From Erythrophleum ivorense (Eukaryota; Streptophyta; Magnoliopsida; Fabales; Fabaceae): a stretch of 64,000 nt of DNA. The translations under genes and the position numbers were made by a program. This document shows positions 23,051 to 35,299 of the stretch, one piece after another. The notes below the pieces were generated by a model. That model was given only the letters and a program-made list of their open reading frames with translations, made no database searches and was not told the origin of the DNA. Location of the stretch: NCBI GenBank assembly GCA_026724425.1, contig JAIUCV010000102.1, positions 1 to 64,000 on the forward strand. The letters run 5' to 3'. The first letter of the stretch is position 1; each line of letters opens with the position of its first letter.

Positions 23051-24604
23051 TTAATCGATGTGTAGGTAGTAGAAACTATTTCTTCCTTTTGTATAGCTAC
23101 AAAGTTTAAAGGAGTAGAAGCGAGTATCTCCTAACTTCTTTGAAATACGTACCCGTTTTGGTGATGATGACCAGAATAAGATTTTGGTATAAGAAAAAGC
23201 TCAGGAGTTGTTCTCGTAAGTCTTAACTCTAAAGCAGCAAGCAAATGCCTTGAACATAGAGAAACCAATTGTGGTTGATTCTTTTATATATATATATATA
23301 TATATATTTGTTTTTGTCTGTAACTTTCCCGGCATCCACACGATGAAGTGTCTATCTTTATGTATTCATTGGAGTTTCACTCTTGCTGCCCTTCTACATA
23401 TAGGACAAGAGACTAGACAAGACATAGACCACGACAAGCAAAGGACATAGGTTACTATTACCACGCCAAAGAGTTTCTCCATCCTTCCTTTGATTTTCTT
23501 TTCCTTTTCTAAGTCACGTTTTTGTGCTTAAAACAGCCCTAAATTCTAAGTGAATGTTTTAAGTTTCTCTTCCCTTAAACCAAGAAAAAAAAATTGTAAG
23601 TAAATGTTACACACCTACCAAGTTTATTTGTGTGTGTATATACTACATAAACATAAATATATTAAGATACAAATAAATTAAGAAAAGAAAAAGAAAGAAA
23701 GGATGGAGGTTTCCTTTTGAGGGAAAGCAGACAAGCAACTTGTGGTTTGATAATCTCAAGGCCGAAAGCTGTACTTTGGTTTAAATATTTGATGATAAAT
23801 CCATCAATGAAGAGAAACAAATAATCCTTATATTCCTTTTACCTCATTTATTAAAAACAAAAAAAAAGAAGCAAATCTTTGTCTGTGGGTCAGATGAGAC
23901 AGGTGTAGGGTTGAGATGAAATCTGTAGAGGGGTGCGTCTCCCCACACTGAACCACATATCTTTTTGCCGGCTTCTTCAACGGCTTTTTCTCTTCCCTCT
24001 TCCCCTTCCTTCGACGTCGTTTTGTCTCCACCCTCTTTTTCCTCTCTCTCTGCTCCTCCGTCTCTATGCCCATCTCCTTGTCCTTCTTCGTCGTCTTCTT
24101 CTTCTTCTCCTAAACAAGTATCCTTCCCGTTCTTCTCTCATTCTTTTCAGTTTTTCTATCTTTTTTTTTTGTTTCATTAGATTTCCGGTGTCGAGAGTAT
24201 CCCTTGCCGTCTCCAATTGCCACTTGCTCGCTCTAACCCTCTTCGAGTGTATGTCTCCGCTTACCCCTCCTCGTGTTTCAATGTCTTTTGCGTGTTCTTT
24301 GTGCTTTTACACCTGACCCTATTCCCCGGCTTCTACTGCTTTCTGGACTTTGTTTTTGTTTATAAGGACTTGTATGCAGAAGCCATTGAAGATCTAGAGA
24401 TTCGCTTTGTTCATTTTTCCCCTGGTCAATTCGTAGTTTGTCGAGCTGAATGACTTTATTTACTCTCGTCTCCCAATTACCTCAACAACACTGTGTCTGA
24501 CATTGCTCAACTATCCCCTCCATTGCTTTACCCTGTTACTCTTTTCGTGTGTGTGTCTCTTCTAAACATATCTCACAGTCTTCTTCTTAGTAGCTGAAAG
24601 TGAA
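23051..24604. other. Intergenic and 5' leader of BIG BROTHER
   Basis: It contains a (TA)n run near 23285-23308 and, from about 23930 to 24600, a strongly pyrimidine-rich stretch (CTTCCTTCG, TCTTCTTCTTC) typical of a plant 5' leader. Open frames there are Leu/Ser/Phe-rich and look like composition artefacts. A leader intron is possible but was not resolved. Confidence 0.5.
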
Positions 24605-25907
24605 ATGAATGGAGATAGACAATTGGAAGATGCTCACTACACGGAGACGGCATTCCCTTATGCTGCTGCTGCTGCTGCTGCTAGTTACATGGATTTTTAT
24701 GGTGCTGCGTCTCAGGAGCCTCCGAATCCCAACTATGCCCATGCCGGAACAATGCATCCGCAGGTACTTCCACTTTCCTTTTAGTAGTTTTTATCGTCTC
24801 TTGTTAGATGAGCTAATGATTTTGTACGATCCTAAGTCATACAAGTCATAACTCTCCTTGTTTGCCTATTCTCAGGACAATCTGTACTGGACTATGAATA
24901 CAAATGCATACAAGTTTGGATTTTCAGGATCAGATAATGCTTCTTTCTATGGTTCTTATGACTTGAACGATCATTTATCGAGGATGTCAATCGGGAGAAC
25001 GAATTGGGAGTACCATCCCATGGTAAACGTTCATGTGCCTGAACAAATCGGGGACACGGATGAGCAATCTGAAGCTGAAGAATGTTAGTCATTTTCGTGT
25101 CGATTTCTTATTTCTTCTCCTGTAAATATGTAAGCTAAGAAGAATATGTCTGTGTTGTTTACAGGCATTGCAAATGAGCATGATCCCGGCAGTCCTCAGG
25201 TATGTGCACACGTTTTTGAATCCTTGTCAACTACATAACTCTTGCCCATCCTTGTGAAGCCATAGTGGTGTATCCGTGCAGGATGTGATCTAGACACTGA
25301 TATGAATTATGTATGCTCGTTAATGCCCTGTTGCCACAGGTATCCTGGCAAGATGACATTGATCCCGATACAATGACCTATGAGGTTTGTTCCACTATCC
25401 GCGCATCTAAAATGCGGGACAACAACACACATAAAAAGTGAGTATTTGGTTTGTGGATCAGGAACTAGTAGAGCTGGGGGAAGCGGTAGGAACAGAAAGC
25501 CGGGGGCTGTCTCAGGAACTCATAGAAACGCTTCCCACTAGAAAATATAAGTTTGGGAGCATCTTCTCCAGGAAAAGAGCAGGGGAAAGGTAGAGAGACC
25601 ACCGAGCTCATAATACACAAGGTTGGTTTGAATTTGCATTCTGAAAAAGTGTTGATCATGTTCAGGTGTGTGATATGCCAGCTCAAGTACAAGATTGGGG
25701 AGAGGCAAATGAATCTGCCGTGCAAGCACGTCTATCACTCCGACTGCATTTCCAAATGGCTAAGCATCAACAAGGTATTGTATTCACTCTTTGATCTTAC
25801 AAATAATAATAATATGGTTTTACTTCCTCTGTTCAAATGAAACTCTGTGATTGCAGGTTTGCCCGGTGTGCAACAGCGAGGTCTTTGGGGAGCCCAGTTT
25901 CCATTGA
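24605..25907 (+). CDS. BB: E3 ubiquitin-protein ligase BIG BROTHER
   Basis: This RING-H2 ligase limits organ size by restricting the period of cell division. Seven exons fit with consistent phases: 24605-24763, 24876-25083, 25165-25199, 25340-25384, 25462-25589, 25666-25774 and 25857-25907, giving 244 residues. The N-terminus reads MNGDRQLEDAHYTET, as in Arabidopsis. A run of seven Ala follows (GCT repeat at 24662-24682). The middle carries DNLYWTMNTNAYKFGFSGSD and EELVELGEAVGTESRGL. The C-terminal RING-H2 is complete: CVIC, CKHVYHSDC, then CPVC. An apparent longer frame in the first exon is out of register with the real one. The gene converges with CCD1, 545 bp away. It is intact. Confidence 0.96.
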
Positions 25908-26452
25908 TCGGCACAAGGAGCTCCTCCTCTTTTTGGCTTTTATATCGAGGCTCATCAAGTAATAGTGAAAACCCAAAAAAATATTAGCCCACACTATAGT
26001 CTCTCATGTTCAGTCCTCTGTACATGTTATTTTTCTTCTACTTCCATTCTCGCTTGTCTGTGCTTTTTAACACTCCCACTCGTATTGTATACTAAATGCT
26101 AAGACATTCAAAAGCTGAATCCAAGCATGGTGATAGTGCACAGGGTCTCCCTACCCTACTTTAAGCTTTAAATGGTCTTACATTCAGTTCATTTGATCAT
26201 TTGAGGTGTGACTTCTCAAGTTGACTACACTTGGAGAGTGGATGATGCGGCTTTAAAACTAGAGAATGTAAAGAACAAAGGACAAAAGAAGTATACGTAC
26301 GTAAAGAGAAATAAGGCATGATGTAGAATGAATACATGATACCCATAGTCTGTGTATAATACTACTATCCGTATCATCCAATTTCCTGGGTGTGCCCTAA
26401 CTTCCGCAGTTGTCTCCGGAGTAGTAGTTGCATATATGCATACAGCTTGACC
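25908..26452. other. Convergent 3' region between BIG BROTHER and CCD1
   Basis: The two 3' untranslated regions meet here. No open frame or repeat of note. Confidence 0.6.
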
Positions 26453-29400
26453 TTATATAAGAGTTTGTTCCTGGAGTTGTTCCTGTGAAGACCAGACCCG
26501 CTAGAGGTTAGAGATGCATCGCTTGCAAAGGAGGAGATACATATGGGTTTAGAGTTTAGTAGTACCTCCGTAACAAACAAGGCATGGAAGCCATATGGGA
26601 CCCTATGCGGCAGCTCCACCACTGCCACTGGCTCAGCTGACATTGTTTTTGCGTCTATCACATTCACACATGATTTCCTGCCCATTTTCAATCATCATAT
26701 TATTACACCCAATAGAAACAAGTGATAATAGCAGTAGAGTAAAAAAAATAACTACCCTGTGTTTTCATCGTGAACAAAAAATATCAAGAAACCGTCATCT
26801 TCTTCTGCTGCCTCACGCGGTACATATATAGCCTCTGAACCATATCTGCCTTCCCCCAGCTCATATATTCCTTTGATATTGCCTCCTACTTCCAGCATTC
26901 TTTTGCCTATCTCAGCTTCCGCATGCAGATCGAATTTGATAATCCCTGTAACCTTTGCGATACTGTCCAGAATTGTTCCATATACATATCTCTGTTTCCT
27001 AAACGCACCAAACAAAAAAACAAGTAAATGTTGTGAGGTTTCCTTGCTAAGGAGACACAATGCATATCAGCACACACGGCAAGGGTGACCTCATACTTTC
27101 CAGTGTAGCTCTCATTGATTCTGGGGAAATCAACTGCAGATGCCGATAGTTTTTTCTGAGAAGCTGAGCCCGTTTTCATGTTGAATCTCATTTCATACCT
27201 GCACAAGCAATCGTTGAGGAGGGTATATGGTTTACGACAGATCAGAACACATGTAAAAAGGTCAGGGATTCTTACAGTTCGTTGCCGAAATTTTCAAGTT
27301 TTTCTTTCACCTTCCCGCTGACCATGTCAAGGTCTGGATTCTCAAGGCGACAAGTGATGAGGACAACCTCATCCTCTTCTTCCCAAGCATTGGCTGGATA
27401 TTGGGAGTCATTCAAAGAAGTTTGATTGGTATATATAGAATATGAAATTCGATGATATGAACACTTAAACAGACGTACGAAACCACACACCGTTGTGGAA
27501 TATGAAGCAATTGGGAAGCTCAAACCATCGAATCATGAGTTCATCCTTGGCATAGCGTGGAAGAACACCAAAACGAGCCTTTTTTGCGGGATCAAATGAG
27601 TATATCATCTTCTTCTCTTTCACCATTTCCTTGGAATCAATTTCAAAGACAGATAAATGTATAGGGGAGGCAATTTCTACGATTCTCTAAGAAAACTCAA
27701 ACCAAGCAACATTATTTGCTTTATAATCATCTTCTCTTACACCATTTCGACAAAAGCACATGGGAGGCAAAATATTATTGTGTAACCTTTAAGCTTGATG
27801 AGTAACATACCTTTGGCCTGAAGTGCATAGGAAGATCCATGAAGATTGCATAAGTCTCAGTAATAGCAAAATCATGCATCATGATAGGCTCTGCTATGGT
27901 TATTGGGACTGGGTCATGCATAATGCCATCTTCCGAGATCACTCTGTATGTGACATAAGGTGGCGTATGCGAATAGCCGAATGTAAACATTTCACCTGCA
28001 GAGAGAGTCCACGACGAGTCATCATGTCAGCAGAAATAGTAACTTGTTTCTCATGGCAAAGTGAAGACTTACCTGTAACCGGGTCAACTTTTGGGTGAGC
28101 AGTGAAGGAGTGGGTCAATCTCTTGTCATAATCTATCATGCCAAGAGTTTGCAGGTCTCCATCTTCCAAAACTTTGACGACATCTACAAACCAAAAGAGA
28201 AACCAAACATAAATCTTCCATCCTTGCTTTTCGTTTATATCAGAATTTCTAACAAGGAAGTGGGTGAAGACAAACACTGCCAACGTCACAGAAGATTCGG
28301 TTTCTAAATAGATCAGGTTCACATATTTGCGCTAACTTTAGACCACTGCATCCCAAAAGAAAAACGAAGAGGTAGTAGAATTAGAGGCTTACACGGCTTA
28401 TCTGCCTCCTGTAATGCTAGAAGTTTTCCATGGTGATATATGAGTGCTGTATTAGCTGGTGCATGGAAAAAGAGAGTGTGATTTTAAGATAATAGGAGAG
28501 AAAGTAGAAGGGACGAATACAAAGTACAAAGTAGCTAGGTGAGTGAAGTAACGAACCAGTTCCATTTCCATAAGAGCCGTCCAATACTTTCAGTTTAGTT
28601 CTCAGCTGTTGAATATTGACCATAAGCAATCCGAAAAACCCCTTAAGGTCCCCAATCTGCAAAATTTACAACAACAAAAAGAATTGGCCCTCCACAATTT
28701 CAGGATCAGGTGCAGAACATGTTTATATATCTATCTATTAGCTCACCTTCATGAATTTGGCAGCTCCGAAAAACTCCTCCTGCTTGAGACGTGATGTCTT
28801 AACATATCTAGAAACATAAGTTGCTTTCCCATCTTTGATGCGAACGCCATGAATCATTCTGCAGTATCATGCGAGAGAGTAGTTGAGCATAGAGAGTAGA
28901 GATTGATGAAAAATGAAAGAGAAACATAAGAAGCCCCTTCAGTTTCATGCCATCACTGAGCTTCATAAGAAGATGAAAGAGGAAACAGTTCACGTACCCA
29001 TCTCCATCAAACCTGAAAAGAGAAGAGGGAAATACTAGTATCTTATTATAAGCAGGAAGCGATCGTCTTAGAAAAAAGGGAAAACAAAAAAACAAAAGGA
29101 GGGAAGAAGAGAACGTGCCAGTGATATCCAGCGACGGGATCGAACTTGGGATTTGGACCAACCCTCACAAATTCACCATTCAAGCATTCCTGGAAAATTA
29201 ACAGAAGACTAATCAGAACCTTGAAGCCCGGGAAAGTATTCAAAGTAGAGGAAAGTGGAACTCACGGGAAGAAATCCATGGACGGGGAGATCCTTGACCG
29301 GAGGAGTTTCATCGCGGAGGGGAGCGAAGTTGCCGGAGAGGTAGTGGAGAGGAAGGGAAGCATCGTGCATGAGCTTGACGACGACTCTCTCGAGAAGATC

Positions 29401-29475
29401 GAGAAGCTTAGAGGAGAAACCCCTGGAGGGTTTAGGATGGACGGAGAGTATGCCATCACTGAGCTTCTCCGCCAT
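26453..29475 (-). CDS. CCD1: Carotenoid 9,10(9',10')-cleavage dioxygenase 1
   Basis: This cytosolic non-haem iron enzyme cleaves carotenoids and apocarotenoids to volatile C13 products such as beta-ionone. Fourteen exons were placed: 29266-29475, 29119-29189, 28998-29012, 28747-28858, 28557-28656, 28393-28455, 28073-28183, 27811-27995, 27491-27629, 27276-27393, 27097-27198, 26756-26998, 26566-26677 and 26453-26482. They sum to 1611 bp and 536 residues, against 538 in Arabidopsis. The start MAEKLSDG and the end EQLQEQTLI match. The four iron-binding His are in SFTAHPKVD, MMHDFAIT, FIFHNANAW and YGFHALFV. The second intron needs a GC donor (29118-29117), and the third exon is only 15 bp. Everything else is GT-AG and in phase. 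There is no transit peptide, as expected for CCD1. Confidence 0.96.
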
Positions 29476-30301
29476 GAATGTGCAGGAAGGATTCTGAGAA
29501 TTGAGAAATGCGAATGGAGAAATGCGATGATATGAGCCTGCTTCCTTGGCGGATACGCTGCCACGTCACAGCGTAACGGCCTTAGAGCGCTCTTATTACC
29601 TTCTCCGTCATCTTTAACGGAATCAGTCATGGATTTATTAATAAAATTTCTTGACCACACAAGAAAAGAATCATCTAATTTTTCTTGTCGTAGCAACGTG
29701 AAATACGTGTGTAGTCAGAATTGAAGATCCACAGATAAGAGTTTTGGTAACGGAGCAATGCTTCTGGTGCTCCAGGAATAACCGAGATGCAATTCGACGG
29801 CTTTGTCAAACAAGCGTAGTTTGATGCAGAAATATGTGGTGGAGTGGAGACAGGTTTGAGAAGGGGATCTCCACAGGTTTTGAAGAACCAGAGAGAATAA
29901 CATTGTGAGAATGACGCAAGAAGAGAAGCAGAGGGAAAAGATTGTGGGAGAGGCAGAGGATAGAAGGAAAAAGAGGCAACGGAATGAGAATGGAGGAAGA
30001 GATGAGAGGGCTTCTCACCAAAGCCTTGCCTTGTAATATTTGTACTAGTAATAATGATACTTGTAATATGTACACAGACCCTCCCTCCTTCTCCTGCTCG
30101 TATGTAATCTGAAGATGAATTATAGTAGCAAGGTCTTCCATTAGAGTTTTGGGTCTGAAGCGCAGCAACCACCTGTACAGCTCTTGCCATTTTTTAACTT
30201 AAGTATAACGACAAGAGGCAAACTGGCCATCATAGTGATACAACCGGTGAGGTATAAAAAGATAACAAAAAGGACCTCACTTTACAAAATGTGGTTGTTG
30301 G
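29476..30301 (-). other. CCD1 upstream region with an unrecognised 171-codon open frame
   Basis: A minus-strand frame runs from an ATG at 30190 (MARAVQVVAALQTQ) to about 29675. It is Ser/Pro/Leu-rich, includes FLHSHSVASFSFYPLPLPQS, and has no motif I recognise. The plus strand is purine-rich here, which alone can keep the minus frame open. It could be a small gene or a 5' leader of CCD1. In Arabidopsis I recall two further genes (a dihydrouridine synthase and a PHD-type gene) between CCD1 and the uL1c gene. I see neither here. Confidence 0.3.
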
Positions 30302-32005
30302 TTAGTTGGCAGCTGGAGGCTTGAAGTCTATCATCTCCCTTACGTTCAACTTGATGGATGGCCCCATTGACGAGCATATGTGCGCGCTTTTCCAGTACAC
30401 TCCTTTTGCTCCCTTTGGCTTGTTTGTCTCCACCGATTTCTGCAATCATCATTTTGCTTAATATTCCCTTTTTAAATACGTGTCGTACTAGTAAGTAATG
30501 AATAATGGCGTACCACTGCTGCAAGGAAGTTGACGAGCAGGTCTTCCTCTGTAAAATTAACTTTGCCAAAGGGAATGTGAACAATCCCAGTTTTGTCTGC
30601 TCTGAATTCCACTTTCCCCTTCTTGAACTCTTCTATAGCCTGAGAGAGATGTATGCAATCCTTAAACCAGAAACAGAGGATACGTTAGCAGCGTGAGTAG
30701 GGAAGGGTTACCTGGGGAATGTTAGCTGTAACGGTACCAGCCTTGGGGTTTGGCATGAGTCCCCGTGGGCCAAGAATCTTTCCCAGACCAGCAACCTACC
30801 CGCAAATTTCAACAATACAAGTTAGATATGCTCTAACAGCTGGCAACCTTATGTCATCAGACACACGCACACACCTTGACCATCATATCAGGGGATGCAA
30901 TTAACTTGTCAAACTCCATGAACCCTCCTTTTATCTGTTCGATCAAATCATCACTTCCCACAATATCTGCCCCTGCATTTTTGGCTTCATCGACCTTCTC
31001 ACCTGGTGCAAGCCAATGCATAAGCAAAGAACAAACCACACATTTTCCCAACGGAAAAATACACAAGAACTCCATCTGATTCCGATCTACTAAATACATA
31101 AGCAGTGACAGTGAAATTGCAGCATAATCCCTTGAAATGAGATGTGCTAGTAAAACCACAAACTTAACATTATTGTTGGTTTCCTTGGCAATTACCTTGT
31201 GCAAGAACAGCCACTTTAACAGTCTGCCCGGTTCCCTTAGGCAGGCTCACCTATACAACAAGAAAAGAATGGTGCATTCAGAATCCTTCCTTAATAATAT
31301 CATATGAATCAACCAAAACCCAAAACTGACCGTTGCTCGCAGCTGCTGATCATTGTACTTTGGATCGATGTTGAGACGGAAATGGGCTTCTACCGACTCC
31401 ACAAACCTTGTGTTTGCGGTTTGCTTAAGCAAAGATATAGCAGTCTTCACGTCATACTCCTTTTTGGTTTCCCTTAGCTTTTGGATTTCCAAAAACCTCT
31501 TTGACCTTGTCTGCCAAGTGATTGGACCCAGTACAAGCAAGAGTAACAAAAACAGTGAATCCTCAGCGCTATAGAGTAGATACTAGATACCACAATTGAC
31601 GAATGAAGGAGATACAACGAGCTATAGCAATAACTTTAGAGAAAAAGCAATGCTTACTCTATCCCTCTTGAGAACCAAAGCCGCTTTTCCTTTCTTAGGC
31701 TTCGGCGGATCAAGGACGGCGGTGGCGCTGGCGCTGGCGACTTCATTCTGCTCCGCATCCTCCGTGTCGACGTCAGCCTCTGCGGCCAAGGCGGAGACAA
31801 CTACCGCGAAAAATCGGTTGGAACCTCTGTCAGTAGCAGCACATCTTCTCCCACCAAGGAGAAGGAGCGGGGGATAGAGAGAGACGCTCAAGTTGTTGGG
31901 TCTGGGGTTGGCAAAGGAGATAAGAGATGGAAGGGTAAAGTCCTGGGAACGAGTGGGTGCGGCGTATGTTAGTATGAGAGACGAGTGAGTGGCGCAGGCA
32001 GCCAT
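30302..32005 (-). CDS. Plastid 50S ribosomal protein uL1c
   Basis: This protein forms the L1 stalk of the chloroplast ribosome and helps release deacylated tRNA. Seven exons were placed: 31658-32005, 31331-31510, 31196-31250, 30875-31002, 30712-30795, 30514-30639 and 30302-30439. They total 1059 bp and 352 residues. The first about 110 residues are a transit peptide and acidic linker (MAACATHSSLILTY...). The L1 core follows: TRSKRFLEIQKLRE, VSLPKGTGQTVKVAV, the L1 signature LGPRGLMPNPKAGTVT, and a C-terminus ending MIDFKPPAAN. The gene is divergent from the kinesin gene with 439 bp between start codons. The Arabidopsis counterpart is, from memory, an embryo-essential gene (EMB3126). It is intact. 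Confidence 0.94.
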
Positions 32006-32444
32006 TGTTGTCTGTGAGAGAGAGCGAAGAAGAAGAACCCTCCTTGCTCGCTCCCTAATCCACAAGGGGATAACACTTTCGAAGCTATTATACTCTGCAT
32101 GATGGTGCACCATTGCTACACTGTTTCGCTTCCTTCCTACAGCTGTCTTATTTTGGACCATTCGATTGCGATTGCAATCTTACAGCCACACGCGCATCCT
32201 GAGCGCGTTTAAATTAAAAATTCCAATCGGACGTGACCTTTATCATCTTCTTCTACGAAATTCCCACTTTTCCCAAATCTGATTTCCCGCCAGTCGAAGA
32301 AACCCTCTGCACTTCATTTATGGTAAGCCATTTTCTCTCACAGTTTCAATTTTTCGACTAATTGTTCCGCAATTTGATCCATCTTCACCCTCCGCTTGCT
32401 GATTTTGGGTGTAGACTAGACTGGGCTCGCAGCGATTAGGGGAT
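32006..32444. promoter_or_regulatory. Bidirectional promoter region, uL1c and KIN-1
   Basis: This 439-bp interval separates two divergent start codons, so it must hold both promoters and both 5' leaders. A likely leader intron for the kinesin gene starts at GTAAGC near 32320 and ends at TGTAG near 32414. No TATA box stands out. Confidence 0.55.
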
Positions 32445-35113
32445 ATGTCAAACGTAACTGTCTGCGCGCGATTTAGGCCACTAAGCTCAAAAGAGATGCG
32501 AGATCACAGAGATGGAGTCTGCGTTCGACGCATCGACGCTGAAAACTTCGTTTTCCAAGTTTGTACTCTGGTTGATTTTTCGTTTTTGTCAAAATCGATT
32601 CACGACTTGTTATCTCAAATTTCTTGCGTGTAGGATGACAAGGAAGATGAGTTTACATTCAGTCTAGATAGAAATTTTTATGAGGACTCTGCTCAAGCTG
32701 CGGTTTATGAGTTTCTGGCTCTGCCAATCATGATAGGTACTCTATTCTCTTATGAAACCATTTCCTCCCCATACCTTGTCATTTGCATCTTCTTACCTCT
32801 ATTTTTACTTTCCAGACGCTGTGAACGCTATAAACGGAACAATCATCACTTATGGACAGGTTTGTTCGGGTCATCTCTTTTCCGAATGCATACCTGAAAT
32901 GCTTCCAAGTGTCTGCTCTAAGCTGGTTCTCATTTTTGGCATCTCAATTTGATCGTTTCATTTTTTACTTTGCAGACAGGGGCTGGAAAGACATATTCCA
33001 TGGAGGTCACCTAAACAATCTTAATATATATTTTGAGCTTTACCTGTACCAGTACAACCTTACTTACCTTCTGAACAATTTTGTTCAGGGACCAGGCATC
33101 CAGGACTGTGATGAGCACAAGAAAGGATTACTCCCAAGAGTGGTCGATGGGATGTTTGAGCAAATCAGGTCTTCCAAAGATATTGCAAGATACACAGTTA
33201 AATTGTCTATGGTACTGATCTAAATGCACTTCTTTACACAAGTTCAAACTCTCCCGTACAAGCTATCTTAAGTGCCTTTGTCTCCTGTAGGTAGAGATCT
33301 ACATGGAGAAAGTCAGGTAATGTGTATGCCTATAATTCTCTCTGGTTTCTTCTACCGTATAGCTTACCCACCAATGAATATGCCTCTAATTCTCTCAGGG
33401 ACCTGTTGGATTTATCAAAAGGAAACATACAGATCAAGGAGAACAAAACACAAGGAATACTGTTGTCAGGCGTTACAGAGGTTAGCTCCATTGCTTTAAT
33501 CTCATCTGCTACTGTCGTGATAAATGTTACATGGTAGATAAGTTTTAATCATTCGTTGCTTCAGGTGCCTGTATCAGACTCGGCCGACGCATTACAACAT
33601 CTATGTGTAAGATAGCAGCTACTCTGACTTTCTTGATTCCCTAATACTGCCTTCTTTTTTTTCTGATGCCATTTGCCATTTCAGACCGGTTTAGCGAACC
33701 GCGCAGTTGGGGAAACCCGTATCCTCTTTGCGTATTAGCACTTGTTCGGTGCTTCCACATACAGTATAAGGAATAGTGAGATTGAGAATATGCTACACCG
33801 AATTGACCGAAAATTTATAACTTATTGAGAGTCGTCTTGAAACATGTTTCCAGTTTAACATTGAACGACAGAAATGAATATGTCCAGCAGTAGAAGCCAC
33901 TGCGCTTACTTATTCACAATCCAGCAGGATTCAGTGAAAGATAAGAGGTAAAGCTTTTTCACAATCATTCGTTAGAGTGTGATGGTGTAATGGTGGAGCT
34001 TATGTAAAGATTTCGGCATTTGAATAGGGTAAAAACAGGAAAACTGATTCTTGTCGACCTGGCTGGCTCAGAGAAAGCAGACAAAACTGGAGTAGAAGGT
34101 AGGGTTCTTGAAGAGGCGAAGACGATCAATAAATCGCTCTCGGCCTTGGGGAACGTGATAAACGCTCTTACAAGTGGCTCAACTAACAAAGCGAATCACA
34201 TACCATATCGTGACTCCAAGCTTACTCGCATCCTGCAGGATGCACTGGTTAGTTGTATCTCTTCTCAGGTTGGTTCTATTGTATAATTTTCCGGGTTGTT
34301 CTCAGTTCTATTCTGGTTTCTCACGGCACAGGGTGGGAATTCTCGAATGGCACTGCTCTGTTGTTGCTCACCAAGCACTTCGAATGCATCTGAGACGCTC
34401 TCAACCCTCAGGTTTGGCATGAGGTATGAATATGTAGTGTCACATTAGATGAAAATTAACGATGTCATGTTCTATGTGTTACATTATTGAACGTGTTAAA
34501 GACGGATATGTGTTCTTAATTACTGTACAGGGCAAAGCACATAAAAGCATCACCACGTATCAGTGAAGTAAAACTTGCCAAGACACAGGAGGAACCCTAC
34601 TCGGTAACGAAAGATGAAAAATGTGGGAGGATCCTAGAGAAGGTAAAGATTCTGCGACAGCCGTTTCCTCATTCTGTGTAATATTCAGAAAACGGGATCT
34701 AGAAGATACAGATGCATTATTGTTATTGTATACAGATGAAAGAGAGAATGAGCAATGAAGACGTCAAAATGCTAGAAGAAATGTTCATTCAGGAAGGGAT
34801 CATTTTCAGCCTAGATTCTGTGGAAGAAGTGGAAACAGCATACGAAGATACTGTATCGAAAACTATAAAATCCTTACAGCAGACAGTTGAAGAGCTCCAA
34901 CTGAAAGTCAAAAAGGTAAAAAAATAGGGGTTTGCAGGGATTCGTTTACATAAAAGTAAATACCATGATGCAAGCTACACTGTTGTCTCCTCTTTGCAGT
35001 TAGAAACAGAAAACAAGGGTATTCGGGAACAAGCACTGCGGAATCACGAATCTGATCAGGTTGGAAATATGTCAAGGTTCATCAGTTCTTGGTATGCATC
35101 TTTTACATCTTAA
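32445..35113 (+). CDS. KIN1: Kinesin-like protein KIN-1
   Basis: This is a plus-end microtubule motor of the kinesin-1 family. Fifteen exons fit in phase: 32445-32558, 32634-32736, 32816-32859, 32976-33005, 33089-33211, 33291-33316, 33399-33480, 33565-33606, 33685-33718, 33872-33947, 34028-34247, 34332-34423, 34531-34642, 34736-34915 and 35000-35113. They give 463 residues, close to the roughly 469 I recall for Arabidopsis. Motor landmarks: N-terminal VTVCARFRPL, P-loop GQTGAGKTYSM split by an intron, switch I NMSSSRSH, switch II DLAGSEK and HIPYRDSKLTRIL. A coiled-coil stretch (KTIKSLQQTVEELQLKVKK) follows, with a short tail. There is no cargo-binding region, as in other short plant KIN-1 proteins. 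It is intact. Confidence 0.94.
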
Positions 35114-35299
35114 AGATAGATGATTAATTGAATAGACTGTCTTGGTAATGTAGAAGAATGTGATGGTAAAAGAGATAAGTTGCAAGACAGATATTAACAT
35201 TGAAAGTTATGGAAAAGAGAAATAATGGATTGGGTGGATATAGTTTAAAAACAAAAAAATGCTAATAAAATTAATTAAGAGAAGAATTACAATCTGGAT

